Source: Calditrichia bacterium
Lineage (GTDB): Bacteria > Calditrichota > Calditrichia > RBG-13-44-9 > J075
Reading direction: 5' to 3'
NCBI GenBank assembly: GCA_028284905.1
Contig: JANQQU010000090.1
Span: forward strand, 32,232-96,231
DNA: 64,000 bases
This document shows, piece after piece, positions 30,799 to 40,851 of this stretch. A program made the position numbers and the translations under genes. Position 1 is the stretch's first letter. Each line of letters begins with the position of its first letter. The notes below the pieces were generated by a model, which saw only the letters and a list, made by a program, of their open reading frames with translations, did not search any database and was not told the DNA's origin.

Positions 30799-32217
30799 AT
30801 GCAGGAAAAGAATGTAAATAGAACTGAACCACAGCTTCATCGCGCGCTCAATATCAAAGATTTGGTGTTGCTGAATATATCATGCATTATTGGCCTATCG
30901 GGTTTGGCCCAGGCAGCGCAATTTGGGTTTGCCAGTTTATCACTCTTTTTTCTTGCCATCTTTACATTTTTGATACCCAGCGGCTTAATTGTTACCGAAC
31001 TCAACGCCAGGATGCCGGAGGAAGGCGGATTTTACCTCTGGACGCGGGAAGCATTCGGCGATCTGCATGGTTACCTTGCCGCCTGGAGCTATTGGCTGAG
31101 CACCATTGTCTGGCTCCCGACCGTGCTAATGCTTGTGTCAATCTCCTGCCTTTACATTTTTGGGGACAAGTTTCTCGGGCTGGCGGATAGTCCTTCTTAC
31201 AATATTCTCTTATGCCTGGGAATCGTTTGGCTGGTTACATTTCTGAACATTGTCGGAATGGAGCGGGCAAAATGGGTGCAGAATATTGGCGGTATCGCTA
31301 TCTGGCTCTGTATTGGGATGCTCATCGCTGTCGGGATCGTCTTCATCTCAAATAATGCCAGCGGGCACCAGTTCAGCCCCAATCTGCTGATACCGGATGT
31401 CACCGATTTTTCCATACTCCCTTACTTTGCTGTTATTGCGCTCAATTTTGGCGGACTGGAGCTGGCCCCGGTAATGGCGGGAGAAATTATCAATCCGAAA
31501 AAGAATATTCCCCGCGCCATTGTTATTTCATCGATTGCTGTTAGCTTAATCTACATGGCAGGCACCCTGATGTTGATCCTTATCAGCCCGGAAGGTGAAA
31601 TTGGTATTATTGAGGGCGTCGCACAAGCGTTCCACCAGGTTGGCATCGCATTGGAAATACCGGAAATTGGCGCGATTGGCGCTATTTTAGTTGCAATTAG
31701 CACTCTCGGGCTTCTGGGAGGTTGGATGACCGGCAATGCGCGAATGCCATATGTCGTTGGCCTCGATCATTACTTGCCGGAAGCATTTGGAAAAGTCCAT
31801 CCGAAATGGGGATCACCGTATATTTCTTTGCTGATGCAGGGGATTGTGCTTAGCTTGCTTTTTCTCGGATCCATCGCCGGTGCTACTGTAGAGGAAGCTT
31901 TCCTGGTTCTCTTGGATATGTCCATCATCCTGTATTTCATTCCATTCTTATATATGTTTGCGGCCTTCGCCTGGCATTTGAAAAAAAGCACGGGAGAAGA
32001 AATCTTTTTAGCAATATTTCAGAGAAGCAGGGCAGCGGTTTGGATTGTTACTATCCTGGGATTTGGAACGACGCTCATTGCCACTATCCTCGCTGTTATT
32101 CCAACAAAAGACATCGAAAATAAGGAACTCTTTATTATAAAGGTTCTCGGAGGGGCGGTATTATTGATTGGTGTCGGGCTGATTGTTTATTACCTTAAAA
32201 AAAGGAATGAAAATTGA
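30799..32217 (+). CDS. APC family amino acid permease
   Basis: About 12 hydrophobic segments; ELNARMPEEGGFYLWTREAFG, GMERAKWVQNIG. Confidence 0.9.
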   Translation: MQEKNVNRTEPQLHRALNIKDLVLLNISCIIGLSGLAQAAQFGFASLSLFFLAIFTFLIPSGLIVTELNARMPEEGGFYLWTREAFGDLHGYLAAWSYWLSTIVWLPTVLMLVSISCLYIFGDKFLGLADSPSYNILLCLGIVWLVTFLNIVGMERAKWVQNIGGIAIWLCIGMLIAVGIVFISNNASGHQFSPNLLIPDVTDFSILPYFAVIALNFGGLELAPVMAGEIINPKKNIPRAIVISSIAVSLIYMAGTLMLILISPEGEIGIIEGVAQAFHQVGIALEIPEIGAIGAILVAISTLGLLGGWMTGNARMPYVVGLDHYLPEAFGKVHPKWGSPYISLLMQGIVLSLLFLGSIAGATVEEAFLVLLDMSIILYFIPFLYMFAAFAWHLKKSTGEEIFLAIFQRSRAAVWIVTILGFGTTLIATILAVIPTKDIENKELFIIKVLGGAVLLIGVGLIVYYLKKRNEN

Positions 32218-32374
32218 AATCAATCCGATTGACGAGTTGCAGATAACAAAATAGCATGATCGGATTCAGGGGGATTTTTCAACTACAGATTTATTTGAAG
32301 TTTTTCATAGATGATGTGTGAAAGACGCTCTCCCTGTTAACCACTATTCGCTATCATTTCAGGAGAATACTGCT

Positions 32375-33406
32375 ATGACAAAATATGTAGTGATTTTGAT
32401 ACAAGCAGGATTAATTCTGTTGCTTAACTGTCAACAATCAACTGCGCCGGTAACGCCTCCCAAAACGCTGGATGATTATGACACGCAATACCGGATGCTG
32501 GTGAAAGATTACCCCAATTTGTTTACTATGAATTCCGATGGTACAAATAGAACCGAAATTCTGAACTACGCCGGCGCTCATATTCAGGAAGCAACGGTGA
32601 ATAGTGATTTTAGCAAGATTGCTTTTACAGCAACACTTGATGGTTCTCCAATGAATATTTACATAATGAATATTGATGGCTCGGATTTACGTCGGTTGTC
32701 TAATCATCCGAGTGAACATGATAATCTGACGCCCAGGTTCATTCCCGGTAAACAAGCACTGATATATCATGCCTATGATGCCTTGCGTAAAGTGAATTAT
32801 GACGGATCGGCGAACGAGTTGATTACCCCGGACTCAATTTGGATTCCCGGGCAAAATTCTTCGGTTTCGAAGGATAATATTGTCTTTGGAGCAGATATAT
32901 TATCTGACGGTACTCTCTTAGAAACCCTTGGAATTATGAATGCTGAAGGTACAGATCTGCAATATCATATTGATGGGGGAGGATTTCATGACCCTGCAAT
33001 TTCACCGGATGGCGCGAAAGTATGTTTTGTAGATAAGCGGGATGTTTATGTCATGAATTTAGACGGCAGTGAGAAAATTAACCTTACCAACGATCCTTCT
33101 AATGATATATTCCCTGGCTGGACGCCGGATGGCAATAAAATAAGTTATGTATCGAACAGGGACGGTGACTATCAAATTTACATTGTTGATTTGGATGGGC
33201 GCAATCTAAGAAAAATACCGAATATCTCCGAGAAAAGGCCTTTTCAATTCACCTGCTCACCGGACCTCACTCGTATCTCCTATGTTACATTCACGGAAAG
33301 TCCCAATTACCGAAATGGCATCTTTATGATTGATATCGAAACCGGTGAGCGAATATGGTTTACATCCGGAATTGAAAATCCTCTCTGGTTAAACCGCTTA
33401 CAATAA
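32375..33406 (+). CDS. TolB-like / PD40 beta-propeller lipoprotein
   Basis: Lipobox LLLNCQ; PD40 repeats such as FPGWTPDGNKISYVSNRDGDYQIYIVDLDG; CAGGAGA RBS. Confidence 0.85.
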   Translation: MTKYVVILIQAGLILLLNCQQSTAPVTPPKTLDDYDTQYRMLVKDYPNLFTMNSDGTNRTEILNYAGAHIQEATVNSDFSKIAFTATLDGSPMNIYIMNIDGSDLRRLSNHPSEHDNLTPRFIPGKQALIYHAYDALRKVNYDGSANELITPDSIWIPGQNSSVSKDNIVFGADILSDGTLLETLGIMNAEGTDLQYHIDGGGFHDPAISPDGAKVCFVDKRDVYVMNLDGSEKINLTNDPSNDIFPGWTPDGNKISYVSNRDGDYQIYIVDLDGRNLRKIPNISEKRPFQFTCSPDLTRISYVTFTESPNYRNGIFMIDIETGERIWFTSGIENPLWLNRLQ

Positions 33407-33474
33407 AAGTATAACATAGTTCAACCCCAGTGTAAATTGTCTATTTGATATTTACTATAACTGAATTAGCAGTG

Positions 33475-34278
33475 ATGAAAAAAATCCCCCTGATCTTATT
33501 TATGGCATGTGTGAATTCTTTTAATGGCTTTAGCCAGGCAAACCTGCTCACACCCTTTGAACAATGTGGCATAGATGGCAGCATTACCATATATGATTAT
33601 ACTGCAAAGCAATGGATCTCCAGCGATATTGATGACAGTGCTTTCCCAACATTGCCGGCATCCACTTTTAAAATCATCAACACATTAATTGCACTGGAAA
33701 CCGGTGTTATCGCGGATGAGAATGAGATTATCAAATGGCCCGGTGCGACCGATACTGTCAAATATGGATACCGGCCGAATATATATCATGACATGAATAT
33801 GAAAGAAGCGTTCCGGACTTCCGCAGGCTGGGCGTATGTGGAACTGGCGAAAAAGATCGGGAAAGAAAGTTATAAAAAGTATTTGAGGGCGAGCAACTAT
33901 GGCAATGTGGATCTCTCAATTAATGATCCTGATTTTTGGAATTTTGGTAATTTTGCAATTTCACCGGTGAACCAAATCAAAATATTGATGGGCGTTTATG
34001 AGGAAACCCTGCCCTTCAAAAAATCATCATTCAAGATATTAAAAAAGATGATGATTGTAGAGAAAACTGAAAACTTCACCTTAAGAGCAAAAACAGGCTG
34101 GACGAGAGATGGCGGAAAAGACACCGGCTGGTGGGTCGGTTATGTTGAGAAGAAAGAGAATATCTATTTTTTTGCCACAAGGCTTATCAAAGACCGGGCA
34201 GTGCTGAATAAAAAATTTGGTAAATGCAGAAAAGAAATTACCCGAACGATTTTGAAACAGATGAATATTCTTGATTAG
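33475..34278 (+). CDS. Class D (OXA-like) beta-lactamase family protein
   Basis: STFK, YGN, KTGW and GWWVGYVE motifs in order. Confidence 0.88.
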   Translation: MKKIPLILFMACVNSFNGFSQANLLTPFEQCGIDGSITIYDYTAKQWISSDIDDSAFPTLPASTFKIINTLIALETGVIADENEIIKWPGATDTVKYGYRPNIYHDMNMKEAFRTSAGWAYVELAKKIGKESYKKYLRASNYGNVDLSINDPDFWNFGNFAISPVNQIKILMGVYEETLPFKKSSFKILKKMMIVEKTENFTLRAKTGWTRDGGKDTGWWVGYVEKKENIYFFATRLIKDRAVLNKKFGKCRKEITRTILKQMNILD

Positions 34279-34319
34279 CCCTTAAGGCATTTAATTGCAT
34301 TTTTGGCATAGAGGCATAT

Positions 34320-34530
34320 GCCGCCCAGATGGGGCTTGAAATTTACTGAATATAAAACAATGGCTATAAAGATTTCGCCCCTACAGGGCTTCCCAAGTCT
34401 GCCAAAAGAGTTTTGATATCCTTTTTAAACCTCCCTGGCTTTCCCAAATAACTTTTCTTCCAAGCGTTCCATCGGAACGCCATATTTATAGCAAAAACAT
34501 TACGAAAACTTTTCAGCCCCATTCGGGGCG
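34320..34530. repeat. Cluster of short palindromic hairpins
   Basis: GCCCCTACAGGGC, GCGTTCC-ATC-GGAACGC, GCCCC-ATTC-GGGGC within about 210 bp of non-coding DNA. Confidence 0.5.
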
Positions 34531-34580
34531 ACATAAATTTCTGTATAAACCATTAGCAGAAATAGACAAAATAATATGTG

Positions 34581-34617
34581 AAAAAACAGATGCTGCCGCT
34601 TATGCGACAGCATCTGT
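34581..34617 (-). terminator. Strong Rho-independent terminator of the minus-strand 34634..35275 gene
   Basis: ACAGATGCTG...CAGCATCTGT stem with TTTTTT on the minus strand. Confidence 0.8.
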
Positions 34618-34633
34618 TAACTATGGAGATTTG

Positions 34634-35275
34634 TTAATGCATAATCCTGACTTCCGGCTTGGCGGTAACACCGGCTGCTGTCATCGTTTCTTTTAGCTCC
34701 GGATTCGCTATAAATTCCTTGAACTTTGCCTCGGAGGATGCAATACTGATGACAGTGACAATGTTCTCGTCCGCAAGTGAAGTAAAAACATAATCGTCGG
34801 TAATTCCGGCGTTTTTCCGCAATTCATCCGCAGAATCGTATACCGCCTTCCAGGCAGAAAAATCTTTAACGGGATGACTGAGGATAGTTACGAGCGGAGT
34901 ACTGTTAATTGCGTCAAACTCCGTGGCAGATTTATAAAAGGCAATTTGCGGAGGGCTGGTAACGCCGGCTTTTTTCATTGCCTCTTTCAATTCCGGGTTG
35001 GCAAGAAAGGCTTTTGCTTTCTCCAGATCGGTGACTTCAAAAAAACCGGTAACGGAATTGGTATTGTTGATGTCCCGCTTAATAAAAACATCTTTCAGGC
35101 CAGATGCCTGGCGGGCGGCAACGTGTGCGTCGAATCCTACTTTCCAGCTGTCATAATCTGCGACTTCATGGGAAATTGCGAGGAAGTGCTTCCCGCTGGT
35201 GTTCCCCTGGGCAAAAAGGGTGACTGTTAATACTGCTAAGATGGCCAATACTAATTTCGGGGTTATGCGTCTCAT
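34634..35275 (-). CDS. Secreted protein with two tandem ferredoxin-like (ABM-like) domains
   Basis: Signal peptide; duplicated pattern ISHEVADYDSWK...ANPELKEAMKKAGVTSPPQI and LSHPVKDFSAWK...ANPELKETMTAAGVTAKPEV. Confidence 0.7.
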   Translation of the reverse strand: MRRITPKLVLAILAVLTVTLFAQGNTSGKHFLAISHEVADYDSWKVGFDAHVAARQASGLKDVFIKRDINNTNSVTGFFEVTDLEKAKAFLANPELKEAMKKAGVTSPPQIAFYKSATEFDAINSTPLVTILSHPVKDFSAWKAVYDSADELRKNAGITDDYVFTSLADENIVTVISIASSEAKFKEFIANPELKETMTAAGVTAKPEVRIMH

Positions 35276-35310
35276 TTTACCTGTCCTTCCTTTTATGGAT
35301 TTATTGTGGA

Positions 35311-36348
35311 TTATTTAATGGCTATTACGGCGCTTGTCGGTCCGGTTAATGGCATTACGTTTACTTTCCGGAAACCAACTTCCTGCGCCCATTCTTTAAA
35401 ATCTGCTGCGGAAAAATCATATCCTTCGCTGGTTTCAATGAGCATGTTTAAAGACATCAGAAGACCGAAGGCATTTTCGCTTCTATTGTCATCAATAATG
35501 TTTTCGATAACGACCAATGATCCGCCCGCGGGAAGCGCGTTATATGCTTTGCGGATGAGCATTAACTTGTCTGCAGTTCCCCAGTCGTGCAGAATATTAC
35601 CCATGGTGATGACATCTGCTTTCGGAAAATCCTCTTTGAAAAAATCGCCGGACTGAGCAACCACTTTGCCTGCGACGCCCATGTTTTTCAGATTGGCGTT
35701 TGCAATCGGCGTTACGGGAGGTAAATCATATGAAATACAGTTCATATGCGCATTATTCATGACGACCTGCGCAGAGAGAAAACCGCCGGCGCCGCCAATG
35801 TCGCAGAGCGTTTTATAGTTTGAGAAATCAAACTTATTGGCAAACGCCATGAAGTTGCCCATTTGTATACCACCCATTGCCCGAATGAATTCACTCAGTT
35901 TCGTTTCATCCGCATACAACGCTTCGAAAATTGGCTTACCACCATTTTTCATCTCATTCTGCGGCAAACCGGTTTTTAAGCCTTCTTCTAGATTATGCCA
36001 GCTGGGATACAGTCTGTTATTGGACATTTCCAAAATGCCACCGAGATAACTCGGCTTGTTTTTGTCAAGAAATACATTGGCATCATCAGAATTGCTGTAG
36101 AGGGCTGTTTCCTTCAATCCTTTTCTTTTCAGGAAACCAAGCGCTACCAGGGTGTCGAGAAAATCGTAGATGCTTCTTTCGTGCAGCCCCAATCTATTTT
36201 TGATTTCCTGTGCTGATAATGCTCCCTTCGCAAGAAGCGTAAACAATTCCATATTTACCCCGGTGAGGAGCGTCTTGGATGCCCAAAACCCCATACCGAC
36301 CTGCATGATTTGCGAAGGATTAACTTGATGATTTATTGCTGTTGCCAT
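35311..36348 (-). CDS. SAM-dependent O-methyltransferase (acetylserotonin O-methyltransferase-like)
   Basis: N-terminal winged-helix dimerisation region; TLCDIGGAGGFLSAQ, ITMGNILHDW; AGGAG RBS at 36348; ORF extends to 36489. Confidence 0.88.
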   Translation of the reverse strand: MATAINHQVNPSQIMQVGMGFWASKTLLTGVNMELFTLLAKGALSAQEIKNRLGLHERSIYDFLDTLVALGFLKRKGLKETALYSNSDDANVFLDKNKPSYLGGILEMSNNRLYPSWHNLEEGLKTGLPQNEMKNGGKPIFEALYADETKLSEFIRAMGGIQMGNFMAFANKFDFSNYKTLCDIGGAGGFLSAQVVMNNAHMNCISYDLPPVTPIANANLKNMGVAGKVVAQSGDFFKEDFPKADVITMGNILHDWGTADKLMLIRKAYNALPAGGSLVVIENIIDDNRSENAFGLLMSLNMLIETSEGYDFSAADFKEWAQEVGFRKVNVMPLTGPTSAVIAIK

Positions 36349-36605
36349 GTTGACTCCTTTCGTCTTTCTTGTTTTGAAACGGACTTCTTTTGATTGCTGG
36401 AAGCAAAGTGTTTTGGATATCCGTTTAATTATTTCGTTCAGAAGAAAATTAGGAAAATCGCCCGGGTTTGTCTTGTAATCCTCGCGCATATTTTAGGATA
36501 TTTCGGTCAAATTGAAGGATTTCAGGCTAATTGGTAGGGGTTTGCGGGGAATTTCTTAGGGGATGAGTGGAATTGGTATTGTTAAAAATGCCGTATCGTT
36601 TGGGC

Positions 36606-36692
36606 TGTCATTGCGAGGCGCGTTTGCCGAAGCAATCTCAAAGATGCAAGCAACAATGAGATCGCCACGTCGTTGCACTCCTCGCGATGACA
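36606..36692. repeat. MITE/REP-like palindromic repeat
   Basis: TGTCATTGCGAGG...AGCAATCTCA...TGAGATCGC...CCTCGCGATGACA; terminal inverted repeats with one mismatch. Confidence 0.7.
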
Positions 36693-36701
36693 TTTTAAAC
36701 A

Positions 36702-36751
36702 ATATCTCCTCGTTCCCATCTCGGCCCTCCGGGATGGGAACGAGGAGATAT
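36702..36751. repeat. Perfect long hairpin
   Basis: 19-bp perfect inverted repeat ATATCTCCTCGTTCCCATC / GATGGGAACGAGGAGATAT around a 12-nt loop. Confidence 0.8.
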
Positions 36752-36786
36752 GTGAGAAGGAGGGGCAGTATAAAACGTCTGCTGTA

Positions 36787-39700
36787 CTACAAATCAGCAT
36801 TCGCCTTGCGATACTCCGACGGTGAACATTGAAATTGCGCTTTAAAAACCCGGGCGAAATAACCTTGATCGTTAAAGCCAACCTGATAACAAATTTCAGC
36901 AACCGTTCCGGCATTCTGTTTCAAAAGATCCGCAGCACGCTGCAGGCGAAGCGAGCGAATCAGTTTCCCTGCCGGTTGCCCAACGAGGGCATTGAGCTTT
37001 CGGTTCAGTTGGGAAAGGCTCATATTTAACGCTTCCGCGAACATATCTACACTAAACGCTTCATCATCAAAATTCGTCTCGATGATGCTAACGGCCTTCT
37101 CGATAAATTGCTGATCGATGGAAGTCGTGGATATTTCCGATGGTTTGATTATCGTCGACTGACTAAAACGCCGGCGAAGCTGCTGCCGTTGAAATATTAA
37201 ATTCTTGACGATGACCTGCATTTCTCTGGCATTAAACGGTTTTGTCAGGTAAGCATCCACGCCGGTTTCGAGGCCCTCGATCTTGTCATCCAGTGCGGCT
37301 TTCGCAGTTAGCATAATGATCGGGACATGGCTGGTCTTTTCGTTCTCTTTCATTGCCCGGCTAAATTGATAACCATCCATTTCCGGCATCATTACATCGG
37401 TGATAATGAGGTCCGGGATAAGCGCCTCTGCTTTCTTGATGCCTTCCTTACCATTACCGGCCTGCACGACCTGGTAGGTTTCCGAGAGCTGCTCGCTGAT
37501 AAAGGCGCGGACATCCTGGTTATCCTCAACAATTAAAATAATCTCTCGCTGATCGTTTTTATCCGGATCCGAAAGACTTGCTTCAGCTGCCGCATCACTT
37601 TCTTCCAGATCGCTGATCTTTTGCTTCATCGAATGCTGAGCATCCGATAACTCGCTTGTTGAAGATTTTTCCGGCAACGCATTACTAACCGGTAAGAGAA
37701 TGGTAAAGTAGCTGCCCTGGCCTTCTTTACTTTTTACGGAGATGCTGCCATTGTGTAACTCAACCAGTTCTTTCGTCAGGGAAAGACCAATCCCTGTGCC
37801 TTCATGGCCTCGGGTAAGTGTGGCATCTGCCTGGTAGAAACGGTCGAAGATATAGGGAATCTGATCGGCCGGAATTCCCTGCCCACTATCCTTCACGATA
37901 ATTTCCACCTGCGTGGTATTTGGGCGTTTTACTACAATGCTGATCTCGCCATGATCGGGAGTAAATTTAAAAGCATTGGAAATGAGATTATAAAAGATCT
38001 TTTCCATTTTCTCCGGCTCAAACAGAACCGTAATGCTTTCAGATGCCGTTTTAAAACTCATGTTGATTTTTTGCGTTTCCGCATAGGATTCGAATGAATA
38101 GAAAAGGCGTTTGAGAAAGGGAATAAGGTCGTGTGGCTCGGCATTCAATTTCATTCGGCCCGCTTCCAGCTTGGAAAGATCCAGCAGCTCATTGATCAGG
38201 GAAAGCAAGCGGCGGGCATTTTTGTTGACGACGTGCAGTTTGCCTTTTTCCTTTTGGGAAATATCGGCTGATATAACACTATCAGTCTGGCCGAGAATTA
38301 AAGTGAGCGGCGTGCGGAATTCATGGGAAATATTGGCGTAAAATTGCGATTTTAGTTTGTCCACTTCCTTTAGCTTCGAGAAGGCCATTCGCTCTAATTG
38401 CAGCGCGTGCTTTTTGTTGACCCTTCTTAGTTCCCAGCGGCGGACAAGAAGTAAGCAGCCGAAAGTAACCAGTGCGTAGAGCAGGTAAGCCCACCAGGTG
38501 AGATACCAGGGTGGCAATACGGTAAAGGAGAAAAAGTCTTCGCTCCCTAATTCCCCATAAACATTTTGGGCGCGGAGTTGAAAGGTATAGTCGCCGGCGG
38601 ATAAATTGGTATACTCTTTCCGCGGCTCGGCACTCCAGTGCGACCATTCCGCGTCATTCCCGGCGAGGCGATACTGAAATTGAGTGGCTTCCGGTTTGGC
38701 ATAACTGGTTGCGGAAAAGCGAAAGACGATATTCCGGGCATCTGCGGAAATATGCTGCTGTCGGGATTTACTGCTGGCAGCGCCGCCAAAGATCAGGGAA
38801 TCCTGATTGACATACACGCTTCGGATAAAGGTTTGAAATGTTTTTTTACTCGATGGTTTTACCTGCGGGGAATAACGAATCAATCCTTCTTCGGACCCGA
38901 TCCAAAGATATTCCTGTTTCGTCTTTGCGTCATACTCCGGATAAAACGTTATAACACTACTTAATTCCAGGCGGCGCAAACTTGGCTCCGGATGCCAGCG
39001 AAACTGGCCACTTTCCTGGCGGATCGCCTTGCCCAGTTCCATCCCGGTTGGGGTATCCGCCAGCACCCATAAATTCCCCTGATAGTCCTTTTTTAAGTTT
39101 TTAATCGTGTTCAGGGCGATGGTAAAAGATTCGCCGAGAATATTGCTTGGGATAAATGTTTTTGTTTCAGCATTGAAAGTAAATATGCCGGCATCGGTTG
39201 CAAAATAGGCTTTACCTTCAACAGAGAAGAGTCTTAGCATATTCCCCGGCAGACCGTTATCCGCATTGTATAAATCCAGTGAAATTTGACCCGGCTCAGT
39301 AGCGGAAAAAACGGTTTGAGTACTGCTCCGTACATGAATAACCCCTTCATAAAATGTTGAAAGCCAGAGGCTGCCGTCTTTATTTTCCACCAGAGCGTCC
39401 AGCTCTTCACTGATAGGGATCGGCGCGGTTATTTGCTGTAAATTTTCGCCATCATGCTGAAACACAAACAAACCGCTTCTGTCTATCGCATAAACGATGC
39501 TGCTGTCAATCGCTGAGCGATAGAGCAAGGCATTGTTATATTCGGGCAGCGGTTTTGTTACCGTACGCCCATCAATAGTGAAGATCATATCGATGGTGCT
39601 TGCCAGTAAAGTATTGTTGATCGAGATAAAATTATTACCAGATGTTTTGACCCCGTTAACTGCTTTAAAGCTGGTTGAAAATTTATCAAGATAGAAAATG

Positions 39701-40776
39701 CCGTAAACATTGGATGCAAAAAATGTATCGTGAAATTTGTAGAGTGTGGTAATTGGTGCATTGCCGGTTTGGCTGTGCGGCAGCAGGGAAAATGTGGAAG
39801 AGATTTCAACGCGCGAGATGCCTTCGCTGGTAGCAAGCCATAATATGTTCTCCTTGTCCTGGTAGACATCAAAAATAACATCAGTAGCGAGACCACTCTC
39901 TGTGTTGAGGCGCTGAATGAGCCGTCCGTTCTTATCGATAATGTATACACCCGCCCGGCGGGTGGCGATGGCGTAATTACCATTGCGAAGTTCACAAATG
40001 TTATAGATTTGACCGGCCATCAGAAAATCATCTGCTTCCGTTTGAAATCGGGAAAAACTTTCGCCATTGTATAGATACAGACCTTCCCGGCTGGTGGTAA
40101 CCAACACCTGGTCGTCGAACGGCCGCATATTGTAGACGCCCGTATCGGCAAAAAATTCGCCGTCCGCTATCAGGATGGTAGAATCCCCGGATACCCTTAC
40201 CAGACCATTGCCATCGTCCCGCGCATAAACCTCATCTGCGATTGTGTATAACCGGTATGATTCAACCGAATCGATGACGCTGATCTGTTCGCCATCCCAG
40301 TGAAATATTTTGTCCGGTGTTTTATAATAAACGCCATTCGAAACGGACACCACATCCCAAACTTCCCCAAAGCGTTGTTTGACATGATGACGCAAAGAAA
40401 CAAAGTTGTTTTGCCCCTTCTCATCTGCGGCGAGGTAGCCAAAATCGGAAGAGCCGGTAAGAAAGATGCGCCCGCTGTCGTCCATGCAAATTGAGCGAAC
40501 GGAAGAGTTGTTCGGTATCCTGATCAGCCGCCAGGTATTGCCATCATATTCCAGCACGCCTTCATTGGTGCCAAAATACAGTAAGCCGAGTTTGTCCTGA
40601 TAAATACTCCACATCTCCGAACTGAAATGGTAATCTTTTGCATCAAAGTTCTTAACGATTGGCCATCCGTTTTCCAGCGATATTCCAGTACCATCCTGAC
40701 TATATGTCATCGAAGAAAAAAGGAGGAGGAAAAGTAGCGGCAGCCGGAAGGATTTGTAGAGGTTTGATCGTCTCAT
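36787..40776 (-). CDS. Hybrid two-component system sensor/regulator with propeller sensor, HisKA/HATPase, receiver and AraC HTH
   Basis: reg_prop repeats, ISHEFRTPLTLILGQ, GTGIGLSLTKELV, IITDVMMPEMDGYQFSR, C-terminal AraC HTH; ATG at 40776 gives a signal peptide; ORF extends to 40821. Confidence 0.95.
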   Translation of the reverse strand: MRRSNLYKSFRLPLLFLLLFSSMTYSQDGTGISLENGWPIVKNFDAKDYHFSSEMWSIYQDKLGLLYFGTNEGVLEYDGNTWRLIRIPNNSSVRSICMDDSGRIFLTGSSDFGYLAADEKGQNNFVSLRHHVKQRFGEVWDVVSVSNGVYYKTPDKIFHWDGEQISVIDSVESYRLYTIADEVYARDDGNGLVRVSGDSTILIADGEFFADTGVYNMRPFDDQVLVTTSREGLYLYNGESFSRFQTEADDFLMAGQIYNICELRNGNYAIATRRAGVYIIDKNGRLIQRLNTESGLATDVIFDVYQDKENILWLATSEGISRVEISSTFSLLPHSQTGNAPITTLYKFHDTFFASNVYGIFYLDKFSTSFKAVNGVKTSGNNFISINNTLLASTIDMIFTIDGRTVTKPLPEYNNALLYRSAIDSSIVYAIDRSGLFVFQHDGENLQQITAPIPISEELDALVENKDGSLWLSTFYEGVIHVRSSTQTVFSATEPGQISLDLYNADNGLPGNMLRLFSVEGKAYFATDAGIFTFNAETKTFIPSNILGESFTIALNTIKNLKKDYQGNLWVLADTPTGMELGKAIRQESGQFRWHPEPSLRRLELSSVITFYPEYDAKTKQEYLWIGSEEGLIRYSPQVKPSSKKTFQTFIRSVYVNQDSLIFGGAASSKSRQQHISADARNIVFRFSATSYAKPEATQFQYRLAGNDAEWSHWSAEPRKEYTNLSAGDYTFQLRAQNVYGELGSEDFFSFTVLPPWYLTWWAYLLYALVTFGCLLLVRRWELRRVNKKHALQLERMAFSKLKEVDKLKSQFYANISHEFRTPLTLILGQTDSVISADISQKEKGKLHVVNKNARRLLSLINELLDLSKLEAGRMKLNAEPHDLIPFLKRLFYSFESYAETQKINMSFKTASESITVLFEPEKMEKIFYNLISNAFKFTPDHGEISIVVKRPNTTQVEIIVKDSGQGIPADQIPYIFDRFYQADATLTRGHEGTGIGLSLTKELVELHNGSISVKSKEGQGSYFTILLPVSNALPEKSSTSELSDAQHSMKQKISDLEESDAAAEASLSDPDKNDQREIILIVEDNQDVRAFISEQLSETYQVVQAGNGKEGIKKAEALIPDLIITDVMMPEMDGYQFSRAMKENEKTSHVPIIMLTAKAALDDKIEGLETGVDAYLTKPFNAREMQVIVKNLIFQRQQLRRRFSQSTIIKPSEISTTSIDQQFIEKAVSIIETNFDDEAFSVDMFAEALNMSLSQLNRKLNALVGQPAGKLIRSLRLQRAADLLKQNAGTVAEICYQVGFNDQGYFARVFKAQFQCSPSEYRKANADL

Positions 40777-40851
40777 ATTCTTTTCAATTTTAACTGACAG
40801 AATTAACGTTCTGTGCGCCAACTGTGGTAGTCAAAATTTGTTTCACCAAAT

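Noticed and set aside
36563-36914. ORFs 36563..36832 (+) and 36582..36914 (-)
   Set aside because: They are translations of the MITE-like repeat and adjacent hairpin, not proteins.
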